This document shows, piece after piece, positions 10,030 to 22,189 of a DNA stretch of 64,000 nt; position 1 is the stretch's first letter; each line of letters begins with the position of its first letter. A program made the translations under genes and the position numbers. The stretch is taken from the NCBI GenBank assembly GCA_015178975.1, contig WHVD01000079.1:332462-396461 (forward strand), given 5' to 3'. This stretch comes from Hysterangium stoloniferum (lineage: Eukaryota; Basidiomycota; Agaricomycetes; Hysterangiales; Hysterangiaceae). The notes below the pieces were generated by a model that was not told the origin of the DNA, did no database searches, and saw only the letters and a list, made by a program, of their open reading frames with translations.

Positions 10030-12079
10030 ATAAAATTTTAACACACTTTAATATGTACTCTTCAGCTATTAGTTTACGAGCACGGTAGCTCATTGCAAAA
10101 GCCGGGTGAGTCTTCCATTCGGTCGGCCAATCCTTCAGAGGTTTGTGGAGACCCCGACTTTCATCTATATTTTCCCAATCATGTACAAATGTGAGCCATC
10201 ACTCATGCCTTGGAATGCCTATTCGTGCAGCTGGGATGCATAGCCCAGGAGGTGGAGATGCCAACAGTGATGATAATGGAAGTGGAATTGGCATCACATT
10301 GGTTGTGTTGGTGGTGTTGTTGTTGGATTGTATTCCAGTGTGTTCACCATGCCAGTGGGAGGCTGCTGCATCAGAAGTTGAATGGGAGAATCCAGCTTTA
10401 ATTGTTTTCACCATAGATCTCTCCATAGAAGACCACAACTCTTTCATTTCTAAGAGTGACACTGGGCAGATATCCTTATGCTCACCAAGGAATGACATGT
10501 TGACTTCACTTTGAATTGGTTGCAAAGCATCACCATGTCCCTCCTCAGAATAATGGAGCTCATCAAGTAAGTATCTTATTAGAGTATCTCACTTTACCAA
10601 TATTAGCTCTTATTAATCTCTGTCTGAGGTTTAACAAAACTTACATGTTCTCCCTCTGCCCATCCACCCCACCAACGGATTGTTGCTAGTGTCCAAGGTT
10701 TTCCGACTGGTGCTAGCATGAAGCGATATTGAGAGCCACCCTGCCGGAAACAGTGAGTTGAAAGATGAGTGAGTGTGACATCAATGCCAGCCCCTGTACA
10801 AAACTCTTTAATCCATTTCTGGACCACATCATGAGACATGGCAGATCCAGGTTGAACAATGCCATTGCTCCCTACAGATGGGAATAAAAAATCCTCAGAC
10901 TGCAATATTTGGCCATAGACATGTGATTCGAGAAAACTAATCCAGTTACGCATATGCTGATCCATATCAACAGATGGTAGTTTGGGCTGTGGATATATTT
11001 CATATATATGTCCTATGCACTTTGTGTGTCAATTTCTCAAAATATCTATGACTGTGTACATACCCCACAAATCCACCTCATTGTTGAGCTTACTCTGCCA
11101 GTTCTTCCTCTCAACAAGAGATAATTTCCAATGTGGTATTCTAAATTCATCTTCCGTCACACATCCAAATGTGAGATGCTTCCACTTCAGCTTCACAGTT
11201 TCAAAATTCCTATTTTAGATGCCACAAAACCAGTTTACAATGGTACACATACATATTAATATTGAAGAATTAATTGCATACCTGGTCCAGACAGTCCATG
11301 CAGTGGCAGATAATGCATGCCAACCCAGATACTTGTGCAACATTTGCCATTCGTTCAAAGAAAGTTCAGTTGCATGACGCAGAGGAAAGGATACAGGAAA
11401 GACTCTTTCTGACCACTCAAAAATGTGCTCCATATAGCTCAAGCTCATGGCCCCCGAGTGTGTCCAAATTCCTTCTTCACCATGTTTTTTGCTTGCAGCG
11501 TGAATAGTGTCCATCACATCTGACGCAGTTGCTGGATTTCCAACTGCAGTATTAGAAGATTCATCCCACCTCCACAGCCCTCGATAAAGACCTTCACTGT
11601 CTCTGGAGAGGGAGAGGGATCAGCATTCTATTAGTGAGCAGTCTGGAAATAGCAAATGGTTAAGCTTACAAATTATCCCAATATTTCTTGAATGCAGCAT
11701 GGGCACTATCTGCTGTTGACTTCCCCAGATTATTTTCGAAGCACTTCCAGCTAATAAAACTTGCCAGTGCCCATGGGGATGCTCGATTTGGTTTGATATC
11801 AAATGCGTGAGCCAAATCTGCCATAGTCCACTTCACCCCTTCCAGGCTGTTGGGACAACCTCTTGGATTCTCTAATGTGCTTTTCAATTTAGAGCCTTCC
11901 ACCAATCCCTTCAACCATTCCTTTCCATGCCGGATATATCCATCATAGCCATTAGAACTATTACTTGCCATACCATGCTTTCTTTTTGAGGCTTGTTTGA
12001 GTCGTTCAGTATTGGCCACAGAGCTGCCTTTGACATTTGTTCTACAGTACTTTTGTTGTGGTGTTGAGCAGCTAGTCAT
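10030..12079 (-). pseudogene. Crypton-like tyrosine recombinase, five exons, two in-frame TGA
   Basis: From the ATG at 12079 a coherent model reads through introns 11669-11603, 11281-11210, 11063-11013 and 10644-10592. All have GT...AG ends and preserve frame. Exon 1 carries a core-binding-like block (KFHGKEWLKGLVEG-type; FKKYWDNL at its end). Exon 4 carries SHDVVQKWIKEF, the recombinase HxxR box in STHCFRQGGSQYRF, and RWWGGWAEGE. Exon 5 carries DTLIRYLLDELH, with the candidate nucleophile Tyr, and later LKDWPTEW and RKLIAEEYI. These blocks match a large basidiomycete recombinase-like family known to me from memory. TGA at 10589-10591 and at 10199-10201 would each be an arginine if CGA. The exact 3' end near 10030 is uncertain. 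No flanking repeats or target duplication were found. Confidence 0.65.
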
Positions 12080-15000
12080 TGGGGAATGCTTCGATAAAAA
12101 ATTTACTCAGAATATTTGAATGTGCAATTTAAAATTTACTCCCGTGTACTGCATTGAGTAGTATTGTCAAATATATACATTGGGTAGACGACAAAAAAAA
12201 ACAATGATATTTTAACCCACAGATGAACTTCCGATGCCCAAAAACCAACCTCACCATAAATTAAGAACTCTGTAAATCCTATAATCGGTACTAAAAATTG
12301 CAGTATGTATCCTTGCTTTGCCATAGGGGGTGTATCGAGGTTTGCATCTTGATTATCCTTTTCTGCTTCCAATAGGCATCAACCAGGATATTGTGTATTG
12401 GAGGTTTAACAGCACTCCACAGCAGAAATACAAACTGACACCGGGTTCATTTCGCGTACTTGACAAATTAGTAGCTGCATGGATGAGAAATTGGGTTAAT
12501 GTACCATCAGTTGGGCCTAAATTTTATAGTGAACGCTATTGTGAGTCATATCCCTGTTGTTCAATGTTGTCAATGCTAACAACACTGGAAAACAAGGGTC
12601 AATTCGCTGGCCCAGCGTCGAGTGCCATTGCATGAGTGGAAGGTGTGGCAACCACACAAAGGAAGGGACGTGAGGTCAAATCTAAACACTTGGGCGGGTA
12701 ACTGATGGAGTGGTGATTGCTCGAGCTGTACATTATGTCACAATGTGGAAGAAGAGAAGTGAGCAGGTAGATGATGTCGAGGCTGTGCACTGTGGAACAC
12801 GCGGATTTGAGCTTGGAAGATCTAACTATCAGTTTCAGAGTCAATGCAATTATTTGGTTACCACATAGAAGGAGACGCCAATTAGGACTTGTGTGGGTCA
12901 GAACAAGTTTCATGGGCAGATGTAAGACAGCGCTATAAGGTAAAATATTGTGAACATACTGTACGATGGGCCTAATGAGCGAAGAAACCACAACCCTGGT
13001 AAGCAGACAACTAAGTTGCACTAGCCACAAAAACTCACATGGATTTAAGCCGCTTATGGTATCGAAGTCTTCATGGACATAGATTGGAGCTCGCAAGAGC
13101 ATCAATATTCGACATCTAGTAATTTTTTCAACATGGATAGAGGCACAATTTCCTGGAATTTGAAAAAGAAACTTTTTGTTGCACTATTATTGACAGAGGT
13201 GAGATATATAGGTGCGACTCACGTTACGAAGGAATTTTTTTGCACACAGGCATTTAGAGCCGAAATCGCTTGCCCACCATTCGTCCTATCACTGCCAACT
13301 GCGATCGCCAATCCATGATTCCGATTATCAAGACTGGTGAATTTCACACTTGCATGAAGCACATTGAATGGGGAACCCCATGCGGAGAAAACGAGATGGC
13401 AAAGTATATGAATAGCTTTTACTCAACAGTGGGATGGCAAAACAGAACCGTCCATAGCTGTGCAACTTGAATGTCCCATGGACACGAAGGTAAAAATGCA
13501 CTCAGAGGTGAGGGTAAGATGTCGGTGCAGAGTGACACACAAAGTATTCGCTAAGCTCTCCAGTGTGGTGCATCAAATGTGTACATTTGGCATGTGTCTA
13601 TTTCTTCTATCATGGTGATGAATTTTTCGGGATACCCACTTGTAGAGGGCTTTGACTGGAAAAATGTGAGCGTGAAATGACTTACACTTATAAATTAATG
13701 TTTGTGCTCACAGTTGTTATCAGTGTTGCCGGTTTCGACTGTGGCCCATTGAACATGTTATCATTTATCTGCATACATGGACCCAAGGCAACGACTCAGG
13801 CATCGCATCATAAGTCGACCCAAGGCAACGACTCGGGCATTGCATTGTAAGTCGCCATGTCATCTATATCTTGATATCTATCGGGAGACTGAGGACCTCT
13901 TGGTGGTTTTTTGTGTGTGACTTCTATAATGTATCCCCTCCAACGGAAAAACTCATTGACTCTGTAGCTTGGCACATAGTCGATATGCGGATTTTCGTGC
14001 TCTAGGACATCCTGGAAGACCTTCCATTTCTTCTCTGAGGAGCGACATTCAATGAAGAAATCCCTCAGCATATTCCAGATCTTCTCTTTAATCTACAATG
14101 ACAAACAAGTAAACTCCCCCGTCTTCGAGTTGGGACCGATCTTACAAGATATGACACTAGCTAGTCATATGTCAGATTTTCGGCTTCAAATGTTCCCGAG
14201 ACACTGCAACCTAGTATAACAATATAAATATGAAACTCAGCAATGCTCACAGAGTTGAAATCAAGATTTGAAATAGAGTTTCGTCCAACATTGCGCTGCT
14301 TTGAGAGACCTAAGAACAAGGGCCTACATTAGTAGATTGATGAAGGGTACAAAGATGTGCACCTACTGGTTTTGCAAAAGAGACACATACTCTTAGCATC
14401 CCGTTCTCCATGCTGTTATCTGTCCTTTTCAACTCAATAGTATCGATCTTCGCTGAGAAGAGCTGGGAAACCAATGAAGCAGACACAATTACATGCCAAA
14501 GTGAAGAGGTAAAAAGTTGAAAGAGATGTCGAAGGATGGCGGATATGATCAGACGTGATGAGTATGCTGAAGCATGGACAGACACGAATACATACCAAAC
14601 CTAAACAAATGGGCTCATGTGTGCAGTGTCTTCATGCTCAACACTTCCCCTCACCGCTCTACTCCTCCTGTTACGTAGGTTCCTCCCGTAAGCCTAGAAG
14701 GCAACTGCAAAACAGTGAGCTAAAACAAAGCTCCTAGTTGAAGTTGCTTACATAATCAAACATACTTTTCATTCATAGGCTCGAGTGTAGTTTACTCAAT
14801 TACCTTTTCGCACTGAAGGGAATAATATATTTTTTGTTATAATGGTATATAATTAATAATAGGACATTATGGAGTTGGCAAGTGTGTTGGTTTCATAACA
14901 AACCACATGATAGTCACTTTCACCCATAATATAATTGCAAGACCCGTCATCCAGCAGCCCTGAATGCAATAAAACCCACTGAAAAAGTTCTGTTGTATGT

Positions 15001-15095
15001 GAAGAGAATGAATAACAGTCAATATAAGCTACACATAATTTTTTAGGTTGGATTTTAAACATAAGTCGCAATTAAGTGACCTACAAGGCCTAATT
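12080..15095. other. No confident gene; one unidentified ORF fragment
   Basis: Most of this 3 kb shows no supported gene. A minus-strand open stretch at 13808-14071 (start of translation MLRDFFIECRSSEKKWKVF, later FFRWRGYIIEV) looks protein-like, with a faint resemblance to the N-terminal part of BCS1-type ATPases, but no P-loop is present. I leave it unnamed. Confidence 0.3.
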
Positions 15096-15935
15096 AAGTT
15101 AACTGAGCTTAATTTTAAGGCAAATTTTAACGAATTTTAACGAATTTTAAGGGCTCGCATCAACAAACCAGGCGATTTTATAGTACAAAGATGGCTGCTA
15201 GACCTTTTCTTTACTATTAAAAAGCCAACTATCCATTTTCTATAATATTTGAAGTGCAATACAGGCCCAACATACCAAATAAGTTTCATTGAATGGTCTA
15301 TTGCCTTAAGTGCATGTCAAAGAATATAAGCTGACCCATTTCATATGACTATATGTATGATGATAAATGCTACATGAAAGATGAATTAAATTCAAAATTA
15401 TTTCCAGTGAAACTGGTGATGTAGTCAACTATGAGTCTCATCCATTGTAAGATTTGAATAAATTTAAGAACCATCTAAGAACAGTGGCCTCTGTATGAAT
15501 TTAATTCTACAAGAGAAATGGCTGCTGAGGATTAAATCTTTACATTTCTAGGCTTTGCATTCAACTCGGAATGAGATTGGGAAACTGTCGCAAAGTAGTT
15601 TAGGCAGATGATCTATCTGATCACTAATTTTTACTTTCTATGCATTAAAAAATTACAGTGCTGATTTTGTCAAAATGATCTAAAAGAAATTCAAGAGAAT
15701 GATTGTGCCATCTTAAATAAATCTATTCATTCATTCAATTTTTTTTTGTTCGGTGAAAAACGAGCATGACCCAATGGTGTTTAGGACACGACGAAGGAGT
15801 TAGAGTGGGCGTTTGAGTGCGTTCCTGGCAGCATCCGAGGAATGATCCTACACTATCCTGCACTATCCCAATTTTAAGCGATTAGCAAATTTTAACACCA
15901 AAAGGCTTAAAATATCGGAGTTAAGGGGACTTAAA
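15096..15935. mobile_element. Possible non-autonomous DNA element (weak)
   Basis: The left edge has TAAGTTAACTGAGCTTAATT followed by direct repeats of ACGAATTTTA. The right edge, read in reverse, has TAAGTCCCCTTAACTCCG and then TTTTAAG. This gives a loose subterminal inverted repeat around AT-rich, non-coding sequence. No clean target duplication is seen, so the ends are guesses. Confidence 0.2.
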
Positions 15936-16120
15936 AAATATGAGGATTATTCAGTAAAATTTTGTATATTCAATAAAGTGTGACCATCCTCCTTAGTAGA
16001 ATACAAGACAATAATTCTTACTAAAAGATTCAATGACAGACAGATGAGTGGAATGGAAGGAAAGTGGGGTATGAGTATGAAAGAGAATACAAAAAATGGG
16101 GAGCTAGAATCTGCAGAAGT

Positions 16121-17255
16121 TGTTAGGACCAGAAATCCCACTGGGCTCTGGACCCCATCCTACATGCACCCAACTTTCTATAACAGGTTACAGTTAACTG
16201 GAAAACCTGCCAGGACCTGGACATCAAACCTGTCTATGCCTGACCCTCTGTGTCTGTGATGTATCCTGTTATGATGGGAAAACCTGCCGGACTCCGGGCA
16301 CTACCCTATATGCACCTGCACACTTTACACACCAGTTATCAGTTTACTGGAATATCCACCGGAACCTGGATGTGAGACCTGTCCATGCCTGACCTTCATT
16401 ATCTCATGTACCAGTCACTGGAATACCTGCCCAGACCCTGTGCACATCATCCCTGTCTATCCCTGACCCTGTCCCATGCATCAGTCACCAGACTCTGCCC
16501 AGCAAACCGTCTGTGCTCTAACTGAGCCCTGTTCCCATTATGGTCAAATGACCCATCACATTTCAGACTCCACTCTGCTCCATTCCATTCCTAACACCAA
16601 CTTTGGTGTTTACTTATCTCATTTCATGATTGCTTGTTTGGATCTCATTATTACCGGATTTGTTATTGCATACATTCTACAGTCTATATAAACTAGCTAA
16701 TGTTGTACATACAATCTGGTCAGAAAATCAACTAATTTTTCAGACTAAATCCTTCCCCAGTTACTTTACATACCCACTCCATCTCCATCTCACAATGCTC
16801 GACCTTGTCGGAGCCTGTGGGCTTTCCGATAGGTCCTTCAACATCAACCTCTGACCTATCAACCTCTGACCTCCAACCTATCAACCTCCAACCTATCAAC
16901 CTATCAACCTATCAACCTCCAACCTATCAACCTCCAACCTATCAACCTCCAACCTATCAACCTCCAACCTATCAACCTCCAACCTATCAACCTCCAACCT
17001 ATCAACCTCCAACCTATCAACCTCCAACCTATCAACCTCCAACCTATCAACCTCCAACCTATCAACCTCCAACCTATCAACCTCCAACTTATCAACCTCC
17101 AACCTATCAACCTCCAACCTATCAACCTCCAACCTATCAACCTCCAACTTATCAACCTCCAACCTATCAACCTCCAACCTATCATCAATGCCTGGACTCC
17201 CTGGGTTTCCCATCCACCCATCTGAAGTTGGACACAATGATCTTGCAAGGGGGCT
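16121..17255 (+). repeat. Diverged LTR-A copy containing an expanded minisatellite
   Basis: It starts TGTTAGGACCAGAAATCCC and follows LTR-A in order: TTCCTAACACCAACTTTGGTG, TCTATATAAACTAGC (TATA, about 16683), CAGAAAATCAAC, then GGAGCCTGTGGGC. It breaks off at GATCTTGCAAGGGGGC, where the next LTR (17256) begins, before the shared core motif. Orientation is plus by the TATA box. Confidence 0.65.
16856..17185 (+). repeat. 15-bp minisatellite (AACCTATCAACCTCC)n
   Basis: It starts with a few irregular units (CTGACCTATCAACCT), then about 18 near-perfect copies in register with rare C-to-T variants (AACTTATC). It lies where the other LTR-A copies carry short irregular CGACTCACGAC-type units. Both strands are open and encode low-complexity repeats (PPTYQ on plus), but this is a by-product of a unit divisible by three, not evidence of a gene. 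Confidence 0.9.
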
Positions 17256-17851
17256 GTTAAGTTCCAGAACAAAGGATCAGTTCTGAGGAAGTCCCACAGA
17301 GTGTTTCCAGTGAACACACTTTCTGGGAATGTCCCATGGAGTCCCCAGGTAATTAGTCTGGGGAAGTTTCCAGGGATATTAGTACAAGGAATGTGGTATC
17401 AGAATAATTACCAGAGAGTACTACTAAGATGGACTTGGCTTCAGCTTATGTGCTGCACCCTCATACACTCATTCAGGTGTCCATATTTCAAGCTGACAGA
17501 ATGCATACAGGAAGATGTAGATTCCAGAGTTCCTGTGGGAGTTCCAGGAATCAAGCATGCAGACAGACAAGAGGACTAGAGACTGGATCAGGATGTACAT
17601 ATTCAGGGTGTAACTTGTTCAAGGGTGTAACTTGTTTGAGAGTGTAACTTGTTCAAGAGTGTAACTGTAATGTATTCAGGGGTTTCTCTTAGATAGCTCA
17701 ATATATGCTATAGTGTCACAGAGCTTCAACAATAAAACAAGCAAAGGTCCAGTAATTTAAATACTGATAGATCATTGAGCTGCACTATTAAGCTTAAACA
17801 ACTCAAATCAATGCTTATTTTGATTATTGAAAGGTTCAATAGAACAATATA

Positions 17852-19440
17852 CAGTGGGTCAAAAAACTGCCCCAATGTTTGTGTATTTTAGAAAGATTGA
17901 TATTGTGTGAAAGAATGACATCAGCAGAAATTCTGAATAATTCACATGATATACTAGAACATGTTGGCTATCTACCAACTTAAGAAATCATGTGATTCCA
18001 ATCAAAACTCATTGCTCAATAAATCAAACAAAATAATCACTCATTGGGGCAGTTTTTTGACCCTCTATTATTTTACAATCTAATACTTTGTATGACCCCC
18101 CTTTGCCTTTAAAACTGCCTGTATCCTCCAGGCATGCTTTCTATTAGCTTCTGGCATGTCTCTGGTGGTATTTCAGTCCACTCCTTTGCCATGTACTCCT
18201 TTGGGTGGTATGTCATATTGTTGGAGTTTGGCCTTGAGGTGTTGCCAGAGGTGTTCAATGGGATTTAGATCAGGTGATTGGGCAGGCCACTTCATGGGAA
18301 TGATGTTATTGTCAGAAAACCACTGGTCTGCCTTTTTTGAGGTATGTTTTGGATCATTGTCCTGTTGGAAGTACCACTTATCCTCAGCCATCTCCAAACT
18401 TTCAATGCTCTCCTCCACTCCCTCCTCCAAAATCTCACAATACTGCACTGCATCCATGTTCCCCTGCACCTCTATCAGCTTCCCCACCCCATTCCAGCCC
18501 ATGCACCCCCAAACCATCAAGTTATTCCCCCCTCCATGTTTGACAGTTGGTGTGGTGGTCCCGTCTGATACTGGTTCCCCTTGTTGCTTCAAAACATATA
18601 CCTTCCCATCTGACCCAATCATATTGATTTTTGTCTCATCAGTCCACAACACCCTCTTCCACTACTCCATAGTCCAATTTTCATGGTATTGGGCAAACTT
18701 TAGCCATTGCTGACAATGAGACCCCTTGAGCATAGGGACTTTCTTCTTTGTTGCTGACCTAAAGCCAGCTTCCTTCAACACATTCCTAACAGTCTGAGGA
18801 GTGACAGAGGTAGATCTGATGGAATTTATGAATTGGGTGGCTTGGACAGCATTGTCAAGCTTCCCAGAGCTGATTTGATGGATAATTGACTGTTTATCAT
18901 AAGGGGAAAGCTTGGAAGGATGGCCACCAGGATGATTTTCCTTATCCCCCTCTACCTCCCTACTGATCCTGCCAATAGTACCCTTCCCCAGGCCAGTCCT
19001 AGCTTGAATTTGATGATGGGAATACCCCTCATTGAGGAGAGAAATAACAGAAGAATGCTTTTCAGCAGAGATGGATTTCATAGTGGTGGTAAGGAGTCAA
19101 GGAGATGAATGGACAAAGTTCAACACGCCAAATTGATACAAATAAGGTCACATGACATGTTGATGATTCACATGACCCACTCCTACCTTATACTGGTGTG
19201 TAACATTGAAAATCAGAGAAAATAATAGAGGGTCAAAAAACTGCCCCAATGAGTGATTATTTTGTTTGATTTATTGAGCAATGAGTTTTGATTGGAATCA
19301 CATGATTTCTTAAGTTGTAGATAGCCAACATGCTCTAGTATATCATGTGAATTATTCAGAATTTTTGCTGATGACATTCCTTCACACAATATCAATCTTT
19401 CTAAAATGCACAAACATTGGGGCAGTTTTTTGACCCACTG
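17852..19440 (-). mobile_element. Tc1/mariner element (1589 bp) with TIRs of about 221 bp
   Basis: The outer ends are CAGTGGGTCAAAAAACTGCC and its inverse, flanked by the TA target duplication (17850-17851 and 19441-19442). The terminal inverted repeats are about 17852-18072 and 19220-19440. Each also ends internally with the same GGTCAAAAAACTGCCCC motif in inverted orientation (about 18046-18062 and 19230-19246). It encodes one transposase on the minus strand and lies inside LTR-X, whose empty counterpart is visible near 6432. Confidence 0.92.
18080..19081 (-). pseudogene. Tc1-family DD34E transposase, inactivated
   Basis: From ATG 19081 the N-terminal part has two helix-turn-helix-like blocks (HHQIQARTGLGKGTIGRISR, then VTPQTVRNVLKEAGF). 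The catalytic part follows in the same frame: WTDETK (first Asp), QQDNDPKHTS (second Asp) and DLNPIEHLW (Glu), with 34 residues between the last two. A TAG codon at 18662-18664 sits between WTME and the WKRVLWTDE block. Near the C-terminus the frame is lost after PPKGVHG and again after IESMP, where IQAVLKAKGGHTKY and a stop at 18080-18082 appear in another frame. That makes one nonsense and two frameshift lesions in an otherwise full-length gene. Confidence 0.9.
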
Positions 19441-20606
19441 TATGTATGACTCTTTTAGCAAATAAAAGAGCTATTCCTTGAGAATAGGGGCTAGAAGCTG
19501 AATATATATGCAGTAACTTAGCAGAGACTTGATATAAAGCTTCGGATTCTTGTATGCTTATTTGTAACTATTAATAGTTATTTAACAAGGTGTTAAATAA
19601 TTTATTAATAGAGAAAATAATGTGTGTTGGATTATTTGAGTGCTTGTACTTGATTAATTCAATAAACTTAGGACTGGGCCTTGAATAATCTAGTATTGGC
19701 AGGGAATTTCAGTAAGGATACTTAGATACTTATTAGGTTTATTATGTAATTAATAAGCCTAAAGGGTAGCTGTGAGGCTGGGGGAACTTAGATGATTAGC
19801 TAAGTTCAAGAGTTGCTGACAAAGATTGTTAGGATACACACACAGGGCGGGTCTCCGGAGAAACCCATGGGATATCCGGTAGGACTTGGCTTCAGCTTAT
19901 AGGCTGCACCCTCGCTAGATCATGTTGTCCAATTTTGAACAGGCAGACAGGAATCCCGGTGAGTCCGGGCAGGGTTCGTGGGTCATAGGTCGTAGGTCAG
20001 AGGTCATGGGTCGTGAGTCGAGATAGTTGAGAGAGGTAGATGCACTGGAGCCCATGGGCTCTGACTAGTGAGAGCGATGTGAATCAAGCAAGGGTTTAGA
20101 GTGGAAAATGGATTAGATTACTGGGGGGAATCTAAGCTAATTTTCTGACTGGATTGTATGTACAACATCTGCCAGTTTAAATAGACCGTGGAGTAAATGT
20201 CATACCGAATCCAGTAATAATGAAACAAAGCAAGCAAAACATAAAACGGGAATAGTAAACACCAAATTGGTGTTAGGAACGGGACGGAACGGAGCGGAGT
20301 CCAAATAGTGACAAATCATGAACCATAACGGGAAATGGAGTGGGAGCCGAGTCCGAATTGTGACAGGTCATTTGACTAAAATGGGAACGGGGCTCTGTTA
20401 GAGAGGTGATGGGTTTTACTGAGCAGGGTCCGGTGACTGATTCGTGGGATGAAGATGGACATAGACAGAGATGGAGTCCGGGGGAAGTCCAGTGAGTGAT
20501 GTGTTGTAATGAGGTCGAACGTAACAAGTCTTGACATACGGAGTCCGGGCGGAAAATCCTATAAACAGACATTTGGTGTGTGTAGGGCGTGGTGGCGTAC
20601 AGGTTA

Positions 20607-21315
20607 TGTTAGGGCAACACTAACAAGGGTACCAAACACAAGATAAAACACAGAGATATGAAATGAAGAGGAGACAGCTCAATGACAGGGGAGATCACAC
20701 TTGTTTTTAGTGGGATTCCTAAGAGATTGAAACTAAAGATCAACTATGTACATGCCCCTATTTATACTATTTATTTAATATTTTGCATTGATGAAAAATC
20801 TAAGAAGAATACTAAAAACGTCATGTATGCACCTTACATTGCATAGCTGCACTTCGGCGCTTATGTAATCCCGTGCGGCACTGTGTAGGTCTGCACGGCA
20901 CTTCGGCGTTTGCGTAGGCTCCGACTGTTGTTGCAGTGACGGTGCACAAGGACGCCTCCATGGACACACAGTGCTTCGCACTGTGTGTCTGTCGGGGCGT
21001 AGGCGGCGCCGTCAGCGTTATGTCGGCACCGTCGTTTACGCCGTGCCGCCATTACGTCGCATCGCGGTGCTATTGCGCCGCATTGCCGTGTTGCTGTGCG
21101 GCCGCCTCTGTATGACCATCGGGTCTTGGGTGGCAGTGTCGACCTTATGTCGACGCCGTCGCTGTGTTACTGCACCGCGCTGCTTTTCGTGCGGGCGGCA
21201 ACGTGATTACGTAATCGCTCTCGTACCATGCTTGTATTGCTACATGTAGATTTAGTTAAAATAAACTAAAATCAAAAATAAATGGCAAAAATATATATTA
21301 TATATTGCCCTGACA
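20607..21315 (-). repeat. Gypsy-E 3' LTR (709 bp)
   Basis: The ends are TGTTAGGGCAACAC and TTGCCCTGACA in plus-strand terms. It lacks the shared core motif found in families A, B and D. Most differences from the other LTR are transitions at CpG. A 9-bp stem palindrome at 20965-20987 has the loop CTTCG. Confidence 0.93.
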
Positions 21316-21712
21316 TCACCCCCTCTTTAAGGAGTGGCATCCCGACACTCCAACATGTGTCCCTAACCCTAACATCATCCACTCAGATATCCATATATGT
21401 ATGAGAAAGCACAGGTGAAAACAAACATCTACAATGACATACAATAATGATGCAATATGGTGTGAGGCACATCTGAGACATTGTAGTAAGAATGTTTGTA
21501 ATGCTGTGACTAATAAAGGGGGAGGCTGCACTGAACCACATGGTGAAGGACAAACAAGGATGAGATGGAATGATATGAACGATAGAAGTGATGGCCTCAA
21601 ATGCTATGCTTGATTTAGAAATCCTAACAATACTCCTCTTTAGGACCAAGATTGGACGTGCTTGGACCCTGATCTTGCAGTATAAGGAGTGCAACTCATA
21701 CCTATACTGAAT

Positions 21713-22189
21713 TCATAAGCAGAGCACACTCCTCAACCACGCAAGGAACACAAATCGATGACGACCTGGACAGGGCTCTATGTGACTTCCTTTAGGGACC
21801 GGTGTGATATACACATTTGGTCCTCTGTGATCTCCTATCAGAGTGAACCTTGCATCGTAAAAGAATTCCTGTGATGGTGGGGGGTGTTGTCGATAGATTA
21901 CACTATCGAATCGATATTGGAGGAATTCGGAGGTGCCATCGTTCTGGTGTATAAGAATGAAGACAGGATCGTCTGGAGCATATGGGAGTCGAAGGCCTAT
22001 TTGATGGAGATAACGACGATATTCCTTGGATTCGTATGAGGGGAGTGATTGGAGTGGTTTGGGTTTGGGTATGAATTCTGAGCGTAGTGAGAAGGTCGAG
22101 GGCATTGGTTTAAGTTCAATAAAAGAGGGAGGAGTTGACTTTGAGTAGTGATCAAGGGTCACTTTAGAGGATGAAGAAGTATTGAACAT
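21713..22189 (-). CDS. Unidentified ORF between integrase and 3' LTR of gypsy-E
   Basis: This is a sense-strand open frame of 158 codons from the ATG at 22189 (open upstream to at least 22252 without an ATG). It ends with TAA or a similar stop at 21713. The product starts MFNTSSSSKVTLDHYSKSTP and contains YRRYLHQIGLRLPYAPDDPV and YDARFTLIGDHRGPNVYITP. It is Pro/Ser-rich at the N-terminus with mixed beta-like sequence after, and has no membrane segment or signal peptide. The position matches that of env-like or accessory genes in other LTR elements, but nothing here resembles an envelope protein. It is unusually intact given how damaged pol is. Function unknown. Confidence 0.5.
   Translation of the reverse strand: MFNTSSSSKVTLDHYSKSTPPSFIELKPMPSTFSLRSEFIPKPKPLQSLPSYESKEYRRYLHQIGLRLPYAPDDPVFILIHQNDGTSEFLQYRFDSVIYRQHPPPSQEFFYDARFTLIGDHRGPNVYITPVPKGSHIEPCPGRHRFVFLAWLRSVLCL

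Noticed and set aside
16805-17317. Long open frames on both strands over the minisatellite (repeated PPTYQ and the reverse)
   Set aside because: A 15-bp repeat without stops is open in several frames automatically. It lies inside an LTR with no start context or domain.
21000-21249. Arg-rich plus-strand frame in the gypsy-E LTR (also in the second LTR)
   Set aside because: It follows from CpG-rich composition. It is not conserved as protein between the two LTRs because CpG changes alter it freely.
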